Below the pieces are notes generated by a model. The model was not told where the DNA came from. It ran no database searches and worked only from the letters and a program-made list of their open reading frames with translations. Positions 50,563 to 63,051 of a stretch of 64,000 nucleotides of DNA are shown here, one piece after another. Numbering within the stretch: position 1 is the first letter of the stretch; each line of letters begins with the position of its first letter. Source of the stretch: Imbricaverruca yamaguchii (taxonomy: Eukaryota; Arthropoda; Thecostraca; Neoverrucidae); the NCBI GenBank assembly GCA_034440575.1, contig JAOTOL010001637.1:2473501-2537500 (forward strand), written 5' to 3'. The position numbers were made by a program, and so were the translations under genes.

Positions 50563-51480
50563 TATAAAGACATAAAGACATAAAAGATTGGTGCAACTAT
50601 GAGCCACAAGTGCCATTCTTGGTTGCACTCTGTACACTGAACCAGTTGCACACAAAATCTGTCAATCAGCCCTCCCTGTAATACTGAAAAGCAAGCCCTG
50701 TATTCCTATAATGATTGTCTGCTGTTTTTAAAGATGTTCAATGTGCTGCTACTGACAATGTTTTCTGGCAGCTGGTTCCAATGTTCTACTACCCTGTTGG
50801 TGAAGAAAGTCTGCCTTAACCTTGATCTGCTGTGGTTAACTTTAATTTTGAATTGATGACCTCTAATTGCATCATTTCTGTTCAATTCAAACACTTCCCC
50901 AAGATATCCCCTCTCCAGACCATGGACAAATTTAAAGACCTCAATTAGATCTCCTCTCAGCCTTCTATTGTTTATTGGTTGGTTCACGACACACTTTATG
51001 CACAGTCACGGCTAATGGCGTCGCCCACACTGTTTCTCCGGTGGGCCGCGGGATTGGGAAATGTCCTGAGTGGCGCTAGAGTCGAACCCGGGACCTTTGG
51101 TACCCATAGCCCGACACCTTAACCACTCGGCCATTCCCGCCCCTCTCAGCCTTCTATATCTAAGTGAAAACATATTCAATTTCTTTAATCTTTCATCATA
51201 TACCAGGTTGCTTATACCATTAACCATTTTTGTAGCCCTCTTTTATACTCTCTCTAAAAACCAACAATCTTTTCATGGCTAGGAGACCAAGCTTGGATAC
51301 AGTATTCCAAATGTGGCCTGACATATGCACAGTAAAGCTTCCTGAAGACTTCCTCACTCCTGTATGATACATTCCTATTTATTGCCCTGAGCATTCTCAG
51401 TGCTTTCTTCCTGGCTTCCTTGATCTGCTCTGATGCCCAAATTTTGTGTTTAGAATAATACCTAAATCCTTCTTTGCAGA
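50563..51480 (-). mobile_element. LINE family X, 3' fragment (copy vi)
   Basis: The block B copy 2 equivalent of copy i: 3' end TTATGTCTTTATGTC, VVEHWNQLPENIVSSSTLNI, YCAYVRPHLEYCIQAWSP. It is split by SINE B. Confidence 0.88.
50969..51141 (-). mobile_element. tRNA-headed SINE, family B
   Basis: The minus strand begins GGGGCGGGAATGGCCGAGTG (A box TGGCCGAGTGG, as in leucine/serine tRNAs), has a B box GGTTCGACTCT, then a 3' domain with GGGCGACGCC and GTGTGTCGTGAACCAACC. A perfect 16-bp target-site duplication, CCTCTCAGCCTTCTAT, flanks it (50953-50968 and 51142-51157). The same place in block B copy 1 (about 26503-26520) is empty. Confidence 0.95.
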
Positions 51481-51920
51481 GATATGCAGAGGACCAGACA
51501 TGCATTGTATTACCAGGTAAGCATGCTCTGTGCTGCTAGGATGTGCAGACAAGCTCATGCTAGTTAGGCTGTTTAAGATATACTGTCCCCTCTATGGGTG
51601 TGAATTGTGGAACACTGGATGTGAAACGAGTTTCCGCTAAGTCTGTATAGCCGATCACTCCTGCTTGAAAAGGCTAGTCAAGGTTCCTAGGTACTCTCGC
51701 AATCATGAAGTGTGTTGAAAGCAGGGTGGGAATGAAGGCTCTTCTTTAGCGATTTCATCCCTTAAAACATTTTTTGCACTCCATGTTCATACTGGATAGA
51801 ATGGATTCCTCATGTACTCTGACAAAAACATGCAGAAGGAAGAAAAATGCCACTAAAAAGGAATACAAGATAAAAGAAAACATCCACCAAACATATTATT
51901 CTACTTATGATTACCAAATA

Positions 51921-51975
51921 GTTAGTTATTTGGGTTTTAGGGCGCATCAACTGTAGTGGTTATACAGCGCCCATT
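51921..51975 (-). mobile_element. 55-bp SINE tail insertion with its own target-site duplication
   Basis: The insert contains GTTAGTTATTTGGGTTTTAG, GGCGCATCAACTGTAGTGG and TATACAGCGCCCATT, the 3' domain of the SINE group without any head. It is flanked by GATTACCAAATA (51909-51920 and 51976-51987). Block B copy 1 has the site once (about 27292-27303) and no insert. Confidence 0.88.
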
Positions 51976-52676
51976 GATTACCAAATAAACTAGCCACTTT
52001 TTGTACCATCAAGCACACAGATAACATCCAAACACACACCACATCAAACCACAATGAACAGAAATGCCAACAACATGTCGAACCTTGCACATGCTCACTG
52101 AACAGTGCCCTCCAGACTACAAATTTGGTGATGTGTCTCCAGAAACCTGCATCCGAACCACCAAGTAGTGGGAAAAATTGTTGACTGATCCTTTGCTTTG
52201 CATTCAGCTATCACATCCAACGGGCATGTGCTGTACTGGTGCAGTAGTGGAATTGGGTCTGTATCAAATAGGCTGCATATGTAGGTAGGTGTGTGCTCTG
52301 AGCTGAGGGTGGAGTGTGAATTATTTGTTTGTTTTTCATTTAGCTAGCCTTGCACTGGACCAACAGTGAAAGGAAAGCACATTGCTCCTGTGAGTTATAA
52401 GAGGTGAAGCTGAGCTGATCATCACAACTCCCTGTCTTGTGGTGCCATCCATCATCCACTTCTTTGTTTCTGCATGCTGATGTGACCAAAAATGACAATG
52501 TACATTACTTATTACATAGGTAAGTCTACTGACTAGGTACATATTATTTTCCTTCGGTTACTGGTAAATAGATTCCATGCATCAAAAAATATTATGTCCA
52601 TGAAAACATAGTTGAAAATGTACTGAGGAAATCTGTTTGCATGCTGACTCCAAACCTGAAAAGTAGGATTCCCATT

Positions 52677-52740
52677 GGGAAACCTAACTGGGAAATTGGG
52701 AAACCTAACTGGGAAATTGGGAAACCTAACTGGGAAATTC
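52677..52740. repeat. 21-bp tandem triplication, block B copy 2 only
   Basis: The unit GGGAAACCTAACTGGGAAAT plus one base occurs three times in a row; block B copy 1 has only a related single stretch near 27980. Confidence 0.9.
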
Positions 52741-53983
52741 CCAATCTGGTTGAGTTTGGATTTTGGAATGCTGCCATGCCACATGCTGGTGGCAAGTAGA
52801 CATCTTTTATTTGTGCATAGCCTCATGGGCAGCAGCAATGCCATTATAAAAGCACTATGTAAGAGTGAGATAGCTTGGTTGGGTATTATTGCACAAAATC
52901 ATGCTCAAATTAGGTATGAATATGAACTTGCATCTATGGATTTTTTGGTGGCCAGTAAAGCTGACATCAAACACACATTTAGGTCACAGCTGGAATAAAT
53001 TGTACTGGAAAGAGCTGATCAGGCTTATGTGCATGACCCAGGGTTGAAGTGAGCAGATGTGGCACAGTGGTTGCTGTCTCAGTTTGGTTGTGTTGCTGGT
53101 CTGTATGCATGAAGGCATTGTGTGTTGTATGGTAGCCCAGATATGTACTGAGAAAGGTGCAAAATGCAGGTCATTATTATTATTATTATTGCTAGCGCAT
53201 ACACAAAGAATAGGTAGAGCTGTGTGATCAGGCCCTAATATTTGGATTGTAAACAGGTCCAACAAAGAATAGGTAGAGCTGTGTGATCAGGCCTTAATAT
53301 TTGGATTGTAAACAGGTTCATTGTTCATTTATGAATATCACCTTATTTTTCTTATTTATGCGCTGAACATCATGTGGGAGATATTCAAAGGTATTTGCCT
53401 CAAACAAGGTGTCCATTAAACAGAACATGTTCAGATATCTACCTTTTCCCTAACCAATGTAAGCAGGTAGGTGGGCATCTATATCTTTTTGGCCTTGTGA
53501 AATACCAGCAGAAATACATCCTCACCGTACTCACTTGTCTGTGGCAGAACCTCATGAAAGGGCTGAGCACCATCCCTGCAAGAACTTGATCATGATGCAA
53601 CTGCAGGAGCGCTTCCACGTGTCCAATTACCAACGGCTTTTCCTTTTGCAAAAAGTCGTCAGGAATTGTGGTGATTTCTTAGCTCACAATAAATGGCAAC
53701 AATTTTGAAGCCGTTTGTTATTGTTTATGTGCTGCCGTCTGCCGGCACGCATGTAAGCTCTTGTGCCGCTGAGCGTTTACGGTGTCATCTAGTGGTCGAA
53801 TTCAGAACTATTTTTGGAACTTATGAAACCGGGTACTTATGACTTTGGGTACTTGTGAATTCACCCTGTCTGGAGTATTTTGGAAGTTATCTGGCAACTT
53901 TTGGAACTTATGAAACCAAATCTGGCATATTTTGGAACTTATGACTCCTGGTACTTGTGACACTTGGTACTTATGAAGGTCCC

Positions 53984-54635
53984 CCGACTTTGGAGTACCC
54001 GTCGTCTCTAGTTATTTTGGTGTTACGGTGCTATGTTGTTTGCAGGCTGGTACATACTTGGTTATAAAGACCAATATTTAACTGGATATTTCCAGGGTAT
54101 AAGAAAGAGGTTCTCAGATTGCCTCGGGTGCTAATCTCATCTGCTTATATTACATCACCAAGCCTAGGTAGGTTACCTAGGTAGGGGAAGAGGGTGGAAG
54201 GTATGTGAACACGTTCTGTATCCTGAACACCTACCCTTTCATGTCTCCCTCATCATGTTCAGTACATAAATAAGAAATATTATGGTATTCAGAAATGATG
54301 GACTTGTTTCCACCAAAATATGAATGTCTGATTACATAGTTCTATCAATTTTTTTGTGCACAGAGCAGGCTAAGTTCACAGGCATGATTTTAGGCTTCAT
54401 AGAGCAGTTGGCTTAAGAAAGGGAAGTGATTTACTTCCCATAGGGAAGGGATTTACCTTTTTCTGCAATTACACCAGCATATTTTAGTCATTGCTAATAG
54501 CTTGTACCACAATTGATACAGTGAGGTGTTCCTGCACAGCAACATTTTCCTGTTCAGAATACAGCACACCACTATGAAATAATGATATATTTTATAGTTG
54601 CTTTTTACAAGTGGTTAGAGGGTGTTTTTGTTTTT
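53984..54635. other. No gene recognised; second half of an inverted repeat pair
   Basis: Bases 54405-54580 are the inverse of 49600-49790. The rest, including the first sequence after block B, shows nothing identifiable. Confidence 0.5.
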
Positions 54636-54639
54636 GTCA

Positions 54640-55330
54640 CACACTATGTTTTTCTCAAAACTTAAAATATCTTTAGTGAATCTTAATTGTATACAAAACA
54701 AAATTATGTATACATCCACTTTCCTCTCAGACATAAAAATTGACATACTGGCAGTTAATGAAACTTGGTTGTTACCATCATTTACTAGCTCATTTTTATA
54801 TATGGCAGATCATGGGATACTGAGAACTTACACAATTGGTCCTACTCCCAAGCATGGTGTTTGTCTTTATGTGAAGCATGGCATTAAGTTTGAATCCCAA
54901 TTTTCATGTTATTTTTCTGAAGGATTTCTGCCTTCACATAGTGTGTGTTTACTGCCCTCCATCAAACCCTGAGGGCCAGAACCAGGCACTTGTAACTTTT
55001 TTAAACTGATTTTTGTGATGGCAAAGAAAGTCATCTTGGGAGATTTTAATTTATCATCAGTGCATTGATCTGATGGTGCTACTGACACAGTGAGCATTAC
55101 TCCCACAGATAGATCTTTCATTGACTGTTTTCAGATGCTTGGTCTAACTCAGTGGATTCATCAGCCTACCTTTGTAATTTCAGGAAACACACTGGATTTA
55201 ATTTTAACTTCCAAAGTAGATAGGGTGGGGGTGGTATAAATATTGCCCCCCTTTCCCAATGCAGTATAAAATAATTGACCATGGGGCCTGGAAATTCACA
55301 GTTAATGGAATTGTGCTATTTCATCCTTGT
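54640..55330 (+). pseudogene. LINE Y endonuclease (copy 2)
   Basis: LVNLNCIQNKIMYTSTFLSD and IKIDILAVNETWLLPSFTSS hold the catalytic Glu of NETW. Then PKHGVCLYVKHGIKFES, AKKVILGDFNLSSVH (GDFN), LTQWIHQPTFVISGNTLDLI, and IDHGAWKFTVNGI, equivalent to the SDH block with Ser changed to Ile. Frame breaks near 54900, 54975 and 55070. Confidence 0.8.
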
Positions 55331-56180
55331 CTTAGGTTTTTACCATTTTCCTACATGTGTGGGCAGTCATTATACACACAACTGATAAAAAAGTAAAATG
55401 CATGTGACTGAAGTGAAAGGCATTCTGATTTTTTAATCCTTAAGTGGCGATCCTTTTTCTTCCAATCTTTCACTATTCCCAAGCAACTTCTTTCTTCATC
55501 CACACAGTTAATGGTGAAGTAATTTTTGGACACTGTCCCAATGTCAACACTGTCCTGTTTTAATTGACTATTATTTTCAGACAAGAAAATTAACTACATC
55601 TAGCAATACTGTACTGAAAAGGTCTTGGCACAGACGAAACTACAGAGCCATTAAGGAACGTGTGGCTGAATATGACTGGAGCCTTGAGTTTCAGTATTTA
55701 GACACTAGTGGAAAGTACAATAGGTTCCTATAAATAGTATCAGCTCTTGTAAATTTGTATGTACCCATTGTTGTACCAAGGGAGCATCCTCCATAGCCAA
55801 CCAGACCTCAAAGTTTACTAAGCAGGAGAAAGGATGCATGGACAAAGTACAAACAGGACAGAGACCAATTTGGGAGACAGTCTGCACAGGCAGATCATTC
55901 ACTGATATCTTTCCATGATTTAAATAAACAGTGTAGAAATTTTAGTATTCACTGCAAGATTAAGTATGAATTGTCATTAATTCACAAACTGTCTTCCAAG
56001 GACAGTTTACTCTTACATCTGACATCAGAAAATTGGCAAAACATCCCTCGAGTCATTGAGGGGGATATATGGAATCATGAGTGACTGCCAAGGAATGGCT
56101 GAAATATTTGCAGGGGTTTTTCCTCAGTATATTGCACAAGTAGACTGGCAAACCCAGCCCCATACCAAACCACTTAAGCA

Positions 56181-57260
56181 GTGCTGCAGAGCATCAATAT
56201 TTCTGAAGCTGATGTGCTCAAAATTTTTAGTGAGGTGGATGGGTCCTCCAGCATAGGCTCTGATGGGGTCCACCCTCAATTAATTGTACCCTGCTATGAG
56301 GAGCTTGTAAAACCATTGTTCATAATTTTTAACTCATCCCTTTCTACTGGAAGTCTTCCTGACAGTTGGAAAACTTCACAAGTAATCCCAATCTTTAAAA
56401 ATGGCTTGAGGCACGATCCACTAAATTATCGCCTGGTGAGTCTTACTTCTGTCCCATGCAAAATTCTTGAACATATAATTGTTGAGCAGCTCACAGAATA
56501 TTTGGAGGTCCATCATTTGCTGGACCAAGTTGCCTTCCAGAATGGATGTTCTGTAGAGGATCAGTTACTTCTAGCATATGAGACTGTCTCTACCTGGCTA
56601 GATGAGGGATATATGGTGGATGTAGTTTTCTTTGATTTTTCAAATATGTGATGTTGTTAATCATTTGCTGCTACTGACAAAATTAGGAGCTTTAGGGATC
56701 TCAGAGGCAATCCTCACCTGGATTAAATATTTTATCTGTGGGAGGAAAATGCAAGTGCTTGTCTCTGGGTCTTCGAGCAAACCTAGGGATGTTCTGAATG
56801 GAGTACCTCAAGGCTCTGTGCTAGGTTCTGTTATTTCTGATCTATGTGAACTATGTATTTCATGATATTCAGTCTCAATTCAAGGTTTTTGCAGATGACC
56901 TAAAAATATACATGAAACTTAAGTACAAATCTGTCTCAGACCTGCTGTCTGGCATTTCACAGGGTCAAGAAGATATAGATGCTCTGGTTGGTACTGCCAG
57001 GTCATGGGGGCTAGCAATGAATGCCATGAAATGTGCAATTCTGAAAGTACACCATGGCTCATATGACTAAAAATATTGGTCCTTACACAAATTATTACCT
57101 GGATGGACTTCATGTGAGCTTTGTTGAGGTTCATACTGACTTGGGCATCACAGTAGATACAAACTTGCGATTTCATCAACATGTTGACAGAAGAGTACAG
57201 AAAGCTGGGAGCCTGGCCAGCAACCTGCTAAGTTCTACTTTATGTCACTCCTGAATTTAT
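56181..57260 (+). pseudogene. LINE Y reverse transcriptase (copy 2)
   Basis: ISEADVLKIFSEVDGSSSIG, SDGVHPQLIVP, PLNYRLVSLTSVPCKILEHI and YMVDVVFFDFSN in one frame; VVNHLLLLTKLGALGISEAI and VLNGVPQGSVLGSV in the next; FKVFADDLKIYMKLKYKSVS in a third (FADD at 56888-56899); then FVEVHTDLGITVDTNLRFHQ. At least three frame breaks. Confidence 0.85.
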
Positions 57261-57758
57261 GAAAACACTATACATTACTCATGTCAGGCCACTTTTGGAG
57301 TTTTCATCATGTGTTTGAAACACAGGTTACATTGGGGATTTAAAGCATCTAGAATCGGTACATAGAAAGTGGACAAAAAACATAGAGGGTATGAATGGTC
57401 TGGATTATGGAGCTTGATTGCTGAAACTAGATTTGTACTCAGTTTAAGGTAGACAAATTCGAGCAGACATGATCAAATGCTGGAATATTTTTCATGGCCA
57501 TTCTCCCATTAAGATCACTGACATGTTTGTACTGGCACCATCAGTGAATACACATGGCCACTCCCTGAAATTGACACACAGGCGAGCATCAGTAGATTGC
57601 AGGAAGATATTTTTTGCCTCAGATGCTGTGCCACCTGGAATTTGCTGCCTGAAGATGTGGTAATCTTAACAGACCTAGGGACATTTAAAGCAGCAATGCA
57701 TGCAAATCTCTGCACATTGGTATACAAATATATTGAATAGGATTAACTATGGTAACAG

Positions 57759-58600
57759 TGTTGGAAAATATGACGTTTGTTGGTGTCGTGCATGCGAATA
57801 CATTATGTACTCCAGGATTGTTACTAGACTAAATTAAATATTTTGTACTCCAAAAGGGAAAACGAAGAACAACATTGTTTTGTCAAGTACTACCACTCAA
57901 AGTCCATACCTGAAAACAACTAGCAGTTTCAGCGATCCCAGCGCGCCGTCCAGTCAACGTCACTACACATCCTTGAAAAAGAGTGCAAAGAGTAGCGAAC
58001 ATGCTCGTCGGTGTTGCGCTAAAACCTGTAAAGGGCCTTGCTAAAACCGTCTAAGCACAACTTGCAGCACTTCACATGAAAAGATGCTATATTTGTGTCA
58101 ATAAAGTCAATAATTAATTCAATATTTATTCAATATTGATTCAATTTTTATGAACATTTAATCTTATATATGATACATTTAGATTAATGAATTTCAGTGT
58201 AATATTAATTTTTAGATACTTGCACTGGAGTGCTAGTGATGGAGTACTTGCTAAAAAGTACCAGAAATCCATAGTAGGCAAATCTGGAGGTACGTGGTAT
58301 CGCCGGAGTAAATAATTGAACCCTGGTTTGGCCAGTAAGTGCTTTGAATGTGCAATCGAAGGTCGTTTTGTTAAAGAGACAACTTTTTTTAGACACAATG
58401 AGCCCGTTCAATGCAAGAAAATCACTTCAAATTTCCTAAAATCCGGCCCGGAGCAAGCAAGTTCTCCGAGGCGATTACACCAAGAAACCAATGCCAGTTG
58501 TGGACTTATGCATGACTGTCATTTTTTTGTGGTAAATGTGTGCGAAGATAAACATGCGCCTTGAAATATAACTGCACTTGGGGTTCATCAGTGTCCAGTG
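57759..58600. other. No gene recognised
   Basis: AT-rich sequence with no recognised repeat or coding exon. Confidence 0.4.
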
Positions 58601-58800
58601 TTGGATTTTCACTTCTCGGTCTTGGATTCGGAGTGTATAATTTTTTGGTTTGCCAAAGTATGGAGTGTATAATCTTGAGAAGCACTATGTTATGGGGTGT
58701 ATAATTTCCCAGTTTACCAAATTATGGGGTGTATGTTGCAGCACCAAGTAACGGAGTATATACATTTTATATATAACGAAGTGTATAAATTTTGAAAAAT
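58600..58800. repeat. Degenerate tandem repeat of GGAGTGTATAATTTTTTGG-type units
   Basis: About five units of 30-45 bases containing GTGTATAAT, TTGCCAAA and TATGGG. A related piece, GGAGTGTATAATTCTTTGG, lies at about 61935-61965. Confidence 0.7.
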
Positions 58801-58831
58801 GCAGCGATGTCTCCTGGAATGAAGAATAAAA

Positions 58832-58996
58832 ACCCAGGGGCCTCGGTAGCTTAGATGGTGGAGCGTGGGACTTGAATCTCTCGGCCGGCGGCATTTGCAG
58901 AGTCCACCCACGACCAATCGGTGTGATGTAGGGTGGCGGCGCTATGCAACCTTCGGTTGAATGCGTCGTAAAATAACCCGATAATTCTTCTTCCTC
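58832..58996 (+). mobile_element. tRNA-related SINE, family C
   Basis: The head is GGGGCCTCGGTAGCTTAGAT with an A-box-like TAGCTTAGATGGTGGAGCG; the B box is weak (GCAGAGTCCACC). The 3' domain CGACCAATCGGTGTGA...GGCGGCGCTATGCAACC... TGCGTCGTAAAATAACCC is clearly related to that of SINE family A. Target-site duplication AAGAATAAAA (58822-58831 and 58997-59006). Confidence 0.85.
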
Positions 58997-59124
58997 AAGA
59001 ATAAAACGCCTTTAGGTCATTTGTTAGGTTCTTATCCTAGTGTCTCACAGACAACCAGATGGGGTCCACCACACATCGTCGTCTGAAGTCATCCACGTTA
59101 CGTGAATGACTTATAAGAAAACTT

Positions 59125-59590
59125 CCTGAGCAATGGTAGAGAAAATGATCACAAAAGTATACTTAATCGATGTCAACCAAGTTTATATATCAATACCTGC
59201 CACTCCTAGCATAGGTACCAACACCACACAACTAATACAAATTCACAACATACCTCGAGAGCAGGACGTTCGTGCACCGCTGAGTCTAAAATGGGAGGGT
59301 CTAAAATGTTACTTCGGGATATGGGTTTCGAAATATATAATGGTTCAAGGAAAGTTATACTAAAACAATCCGTCTAAAATATTTTGTTCTCTCCACGATT
59401 AATTTTTTTTCCAATGAGAAAGCTGAAAAAAATATCGAAGTCAATCCTTATTAATATTAAATGTATTTCAATGCACTTTTTAGTTCATGTCTGGAATGTT
59501 TAGTAGAAGCAAAGAATGCCTTGGAAGGATGAAAAGCGACTAGACGGGCGGGGAAATTGCTGCTGTAAAACAGACTATCGTCATGGACGA
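59125..59590 (+). repeat. Inverted paralogous segment, left copy
   Basis: It is a diverged inverse of 62150-62560. Shared stretches include TGAGCAATGGTAGAGAAAATG, ACAAAAGTATACTTAATCGA, AAAATTATACTAAAACAATCC and GTTCATGTCTGGAATGTTTA. Both copies start a small open frame reading MVEKM(I/V)TKVYLIDVN. The left frame runs 59133-59363. Confidence 0.8.
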
Positions 59591-62149
59591 GCGGAAATTA
59601 GCGTCTCATTTCGCGCCATGATTGCTATGAAATACCAAAAAATGAAAATAAGTTAGAGAAAACTGCCAAGAGAATTACAGGGAACATTTTTCTCAATTAA
59701 TAATAATCAGGACTGTGGGAAGAAATTAATCATTGGATCAGAATGAGGCTTATAAGAGTGTAGACAATTAGGTCAGCACACGTAAATCTGAATTTGTCCG
59801 GAGTGGGGAAACCTCGCGGGCGGAGTGGCATGAATGAACTATTCCCGCTTGTTGATGAAATTCGGAAACAATATAAGTCATGAAATCGAAAGAAGGTGAA
59901 ATTTCTGGTTCTATGGGTCTTCATTTTGGAGCAGTGTTAGCAGGTTTTAGGAACGTTTTGGTACCATGCAGGCAATTTTCATGGTGAAAATCCTTCCGAT
60001 ATCTTTTATGTATATCGCTCCTGACTGCTTAATAATATAAATATGAACGGTTTTATCGATCCCAATTGATGCAGAACATATCATTCTCCAAGGAACCAAG
60101 AATAAATGCATTATCCATGGCTTTTCGTGGCAATGGTTCAAATAGCTCCGGCCGGAGTGGGAGATGGAGAGCGGTGAACGCATTGAATCCAAGAACGCGG
60201 TCGGGCTGGTGAAGGCGAATTCCCATATTTGGTTAGAGGAGCGTAGTGGTTTTTTATTCAATGAAGGATTTTATTTAAAGCTCTGCGCTGCTATCCGGAT
60301 GGAATTGACTGCGTGTTTGGCTCGAGGTATGAGAAGTTGTATTATCTGACTATGTAGGTACCTACCTTCTTACCTTTATCAAATATCTTCGCGGTAATTC
60401 GAGTTATTGATTTTGATAAACCAAAACTGTAAGCCTGTGTTGTGTGACGGGATATCTTCAGATAATACAAGGAGCAGGACATGATAATAATTAATTCCTG
60501 CGATGTTTTGACGACAAGCGTAGAAATGAACAAAACTGATTGCTTTGCTTTTGTCTGGAAAATCTTGTTTTCACCTACCACATTTTGAAGCATGAATGTT
60601 TTTCTTTCAAAATGGGGGCTGGGCCTCTTCAGTGCACATTGACTGCAGATATTATAGATATGCATGCATTCAAGCATTATTTGTGCATTCATGAAATGTT
60701 CAGGAATTATTAGGTGCATCCTGTCCCCATTCTCCATTGAATACCATTATACTTTTAACATTTCTGGCCTGTGACTTTCTGAATGGACAAATTTGCAGTT
60801 TAAGGTGATTTGATTTCTTGAAATTTATTTTTTGTGCAATGATTATGAATGTGTTCATAATGTAGGTACTTACATGATGTGATGGCACATTTTTTTGGCA
60901 AGTGCAGTTGGGTAGCAAAATGACAAAGTGGCTCAGGTTTGGTTGGGAAATATACCATGAAATGTGATGTTAAAAATGAAGAAAAAGCTGCAGCCTAACT
61001 GGATGCAAGAAAGCCTTTTTTTAATAAAAATTTTATACGCAATTTTTTCCTTTAACAACTTAAAAGTAAATAGCCTATTCTAACCAAACAGCCTATGCTA
61101 GCCCGAGTGTTTTTTAAGATTCAAAAACTTTTTTTTTCTAATCCTGAATGATTCCGAAAGGAATTTGATAAATGGATAACTTACAAAAAAAAATAATCTA
61201 GCATAACTTAGCCAAACCCAATACATTTGTATGCTTCATGGAGGCAAAATGTGTGTAAAACATGTGTGGAAAAGTAATAGCACCCATGACAATTCCTATG
61301 CCATAGCAAAACATGGCTCATCCACCAGTATTTTGGAGATTTGGGGGAAGTGCTACACTTTGTGGCTTACCAGTTGTATGGATGCCACTCTAGCTCTTGG
61401 TGTTCATCCATACATTCTTCTTGGCACATCTGGACTCTGTTCTGAGGTTTGTCCACAAATGGAGAACATACACATGAATGCATTGGTGGCTGTTTATTAA
61501 TTAATTCACCTGCACCTCACCAGAAATCGCACATGCACAAATGGAATGTTACGGAATGATATGGAAGATGGAATGTTGTGAAATATGGAATGTTCAGTGG
61601 CATTAAGATCATATTCAGACTGCAGTGATCCATATTTTGCCAACCATTGACATATGTTGTACTTGTGCATGCTAGCAAACTGATATCCTTCCAATCTGGC
61701 TGGCATCTCATTTTCGGCTCCACTCCTGCCTCCTCTTGGAATGTGCCTACAGATGACCCGAAATAACAAATGTGTATTATCTTCAATTATACTGGAAACT
61801 TCATGTGATAGGGGACCCAGTATGACTGAATCTTCCTCTCCACCCAAGTTATCACTATTGTATAATGACATCTAGCTGTCTTGCTAGTTAAGTATGTCTT
61901 CATCCAGCAATGCAAGGAGTGTATTTTTTTCCGGAGTGTATAATTCTTTGGATTGCAAAAGTTCCAAAAAAGGGCCACTTTTCCAACGCTGTCAGTGTCA
62001 GTGAAGGGTCCGTAATACTTGTTCCGAAATTTACTCCGACCCATCCCGTGTTCGCCCGCCCCATGATCAATTGTACTTCTAGTGCTGGGGTAGCAAATAT
62101 GACCAACTCTATTTAAGAGAAAAAATAAAACCGTCTGTGAGCGGTTTTA
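59591..62149. other. Sequence between the inverted segments; no gene firmly recognised
   Basis: A GC-richer open frame at 60164-60326 (MESGERIESKNAVGLVKANS to CLARG) ends at a donor-like GAG|GTATGAG and could be a first exon, but no family or acceptor supports it. Bases 60990-61265 are copy 2 of the repeat at 42200-42480. A frame at 61231-61500 has no recognisable motif. Bases 61918-61965 resemble the tandem repeat at 58600-58800. Confidence 0.35.
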
Positions 62150-62560
62150 CAGGGGACATTTGCTCTCCCGTCTAGCAGCTCAGGATCCTTCCAAGTCGAT
62201 CATTGCTTCAACTAAACATTCCAGACATGAACTAAACAAGTACATAAAGGAACTTTTAATATTCATATGAATCGTTTTCAGTAAATAATTCAGCTTTTCC
62301 ATGCAAAATAACTGTTTCTTGGTGGTGAGAATAAAACTTTCAGATGGATTGTTTTAGTATAATTTTCATTAAACCATCATATATTCGAAAACAATAGTCC
62401 ATCCATATCCTATAGTCACCTGGGGTTTGTTGTGCCAGGTGTGCGTTGACCCAGTTCCTGGTGTCAGGTGCGCGTTTGTGAACTTCGTTGACATCGATTA
62501 AGTATACTTTTGTTACCATTTTCTCTACCATTGCTCATGAAGTTGGCTTGTAACCTCATC
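62150..62560 (-). repeat. Inverted paralogous segment, right copy
   Basis: Counterpart of 59125-59590. The minus-strand frame 62531-62340 gives 63 codons, MVEKMVTKVYLIDVNEVHKR to YDGLMKIILKQSI. No domain was recognised. The start has a purine at -3 (GCAATGG). Confidence 0.8.
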
Positions 62561-63051
62561 CTTCACTAATAATTTAACCACAGCCAATTTTGGTGTCTGA
62601 GGTAGAGCTGCGTATTATGCGTCGGTGGCGAATGGCGCGCACAAACTCGGAATGGCGCAAAGGTTGACCGGGCCATGAAATGCATTTTGGGGTGCTTAAG
62701 ATTTTGGACAACAACGGAAGTTAGCAATAATTCAAATGAATCGCGGGTGAACTCGGCTCATCATTTGTGGGACTAGTCTTTCGGAGAAGTGTCGAAGGAT
62801 GATTCCGGTTGTGTGGTCCGCCCAAGATGAGTGAGTGCGATTCATCCTGAGCTCTGCCAGGAGAAATGTTGTTGGTGTATTCACATCACACCATGCCTAT
62901 TTATCATAAATATTTGTTTGTGAACTTTGGGAATACATCACCCACCTACACTCAGGCAATATCTATCCAATTTGCAGGTATCATGGGTATATTTTTTTGG
63001 AGTACTTTGGCTACTGAGGGCATTTCCCACTAGATTGCATTCCTTGGCACA
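62561..63051. other. Presumed upstream region of the SAP-SWIM gene
   Basis: No repeat or exon was recognised. No clear TATA or initiator element can be assigned. Confidence 0.3.

Larger units (their letters stand above)
50471..53983 (+). repeat. Duplicated block B, copy 2 (~3.5 kb)
   Basis: Counterpart of 26024-29253. Copy-specific features: SINE B (50969-51141), a 55-bp SINE tail (51921-51975), a 21-bp unit three times (52677-52740), and a 59-bp tandem duplication (units starting 53204 and 53263). Both copies end in the ATAAGTTCC repeat at CTTATGAAGG. Confidence 0.9.
54636..57758 (+). mobile_element. LINE family Y, copy 2
   Basis: The order is endonuclease (54640-55330), linker (55580-56100), reverse transcriptase (56181-57070), thumb (57080-57660) and 3' end (to about 57758). 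Frames are broken many times. It lacks ORF1 (5' truncation) but keeps the 265-bp endonuclease segment and the empty TTAA target site that copy 1 has changed. Confidence 0.88.
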
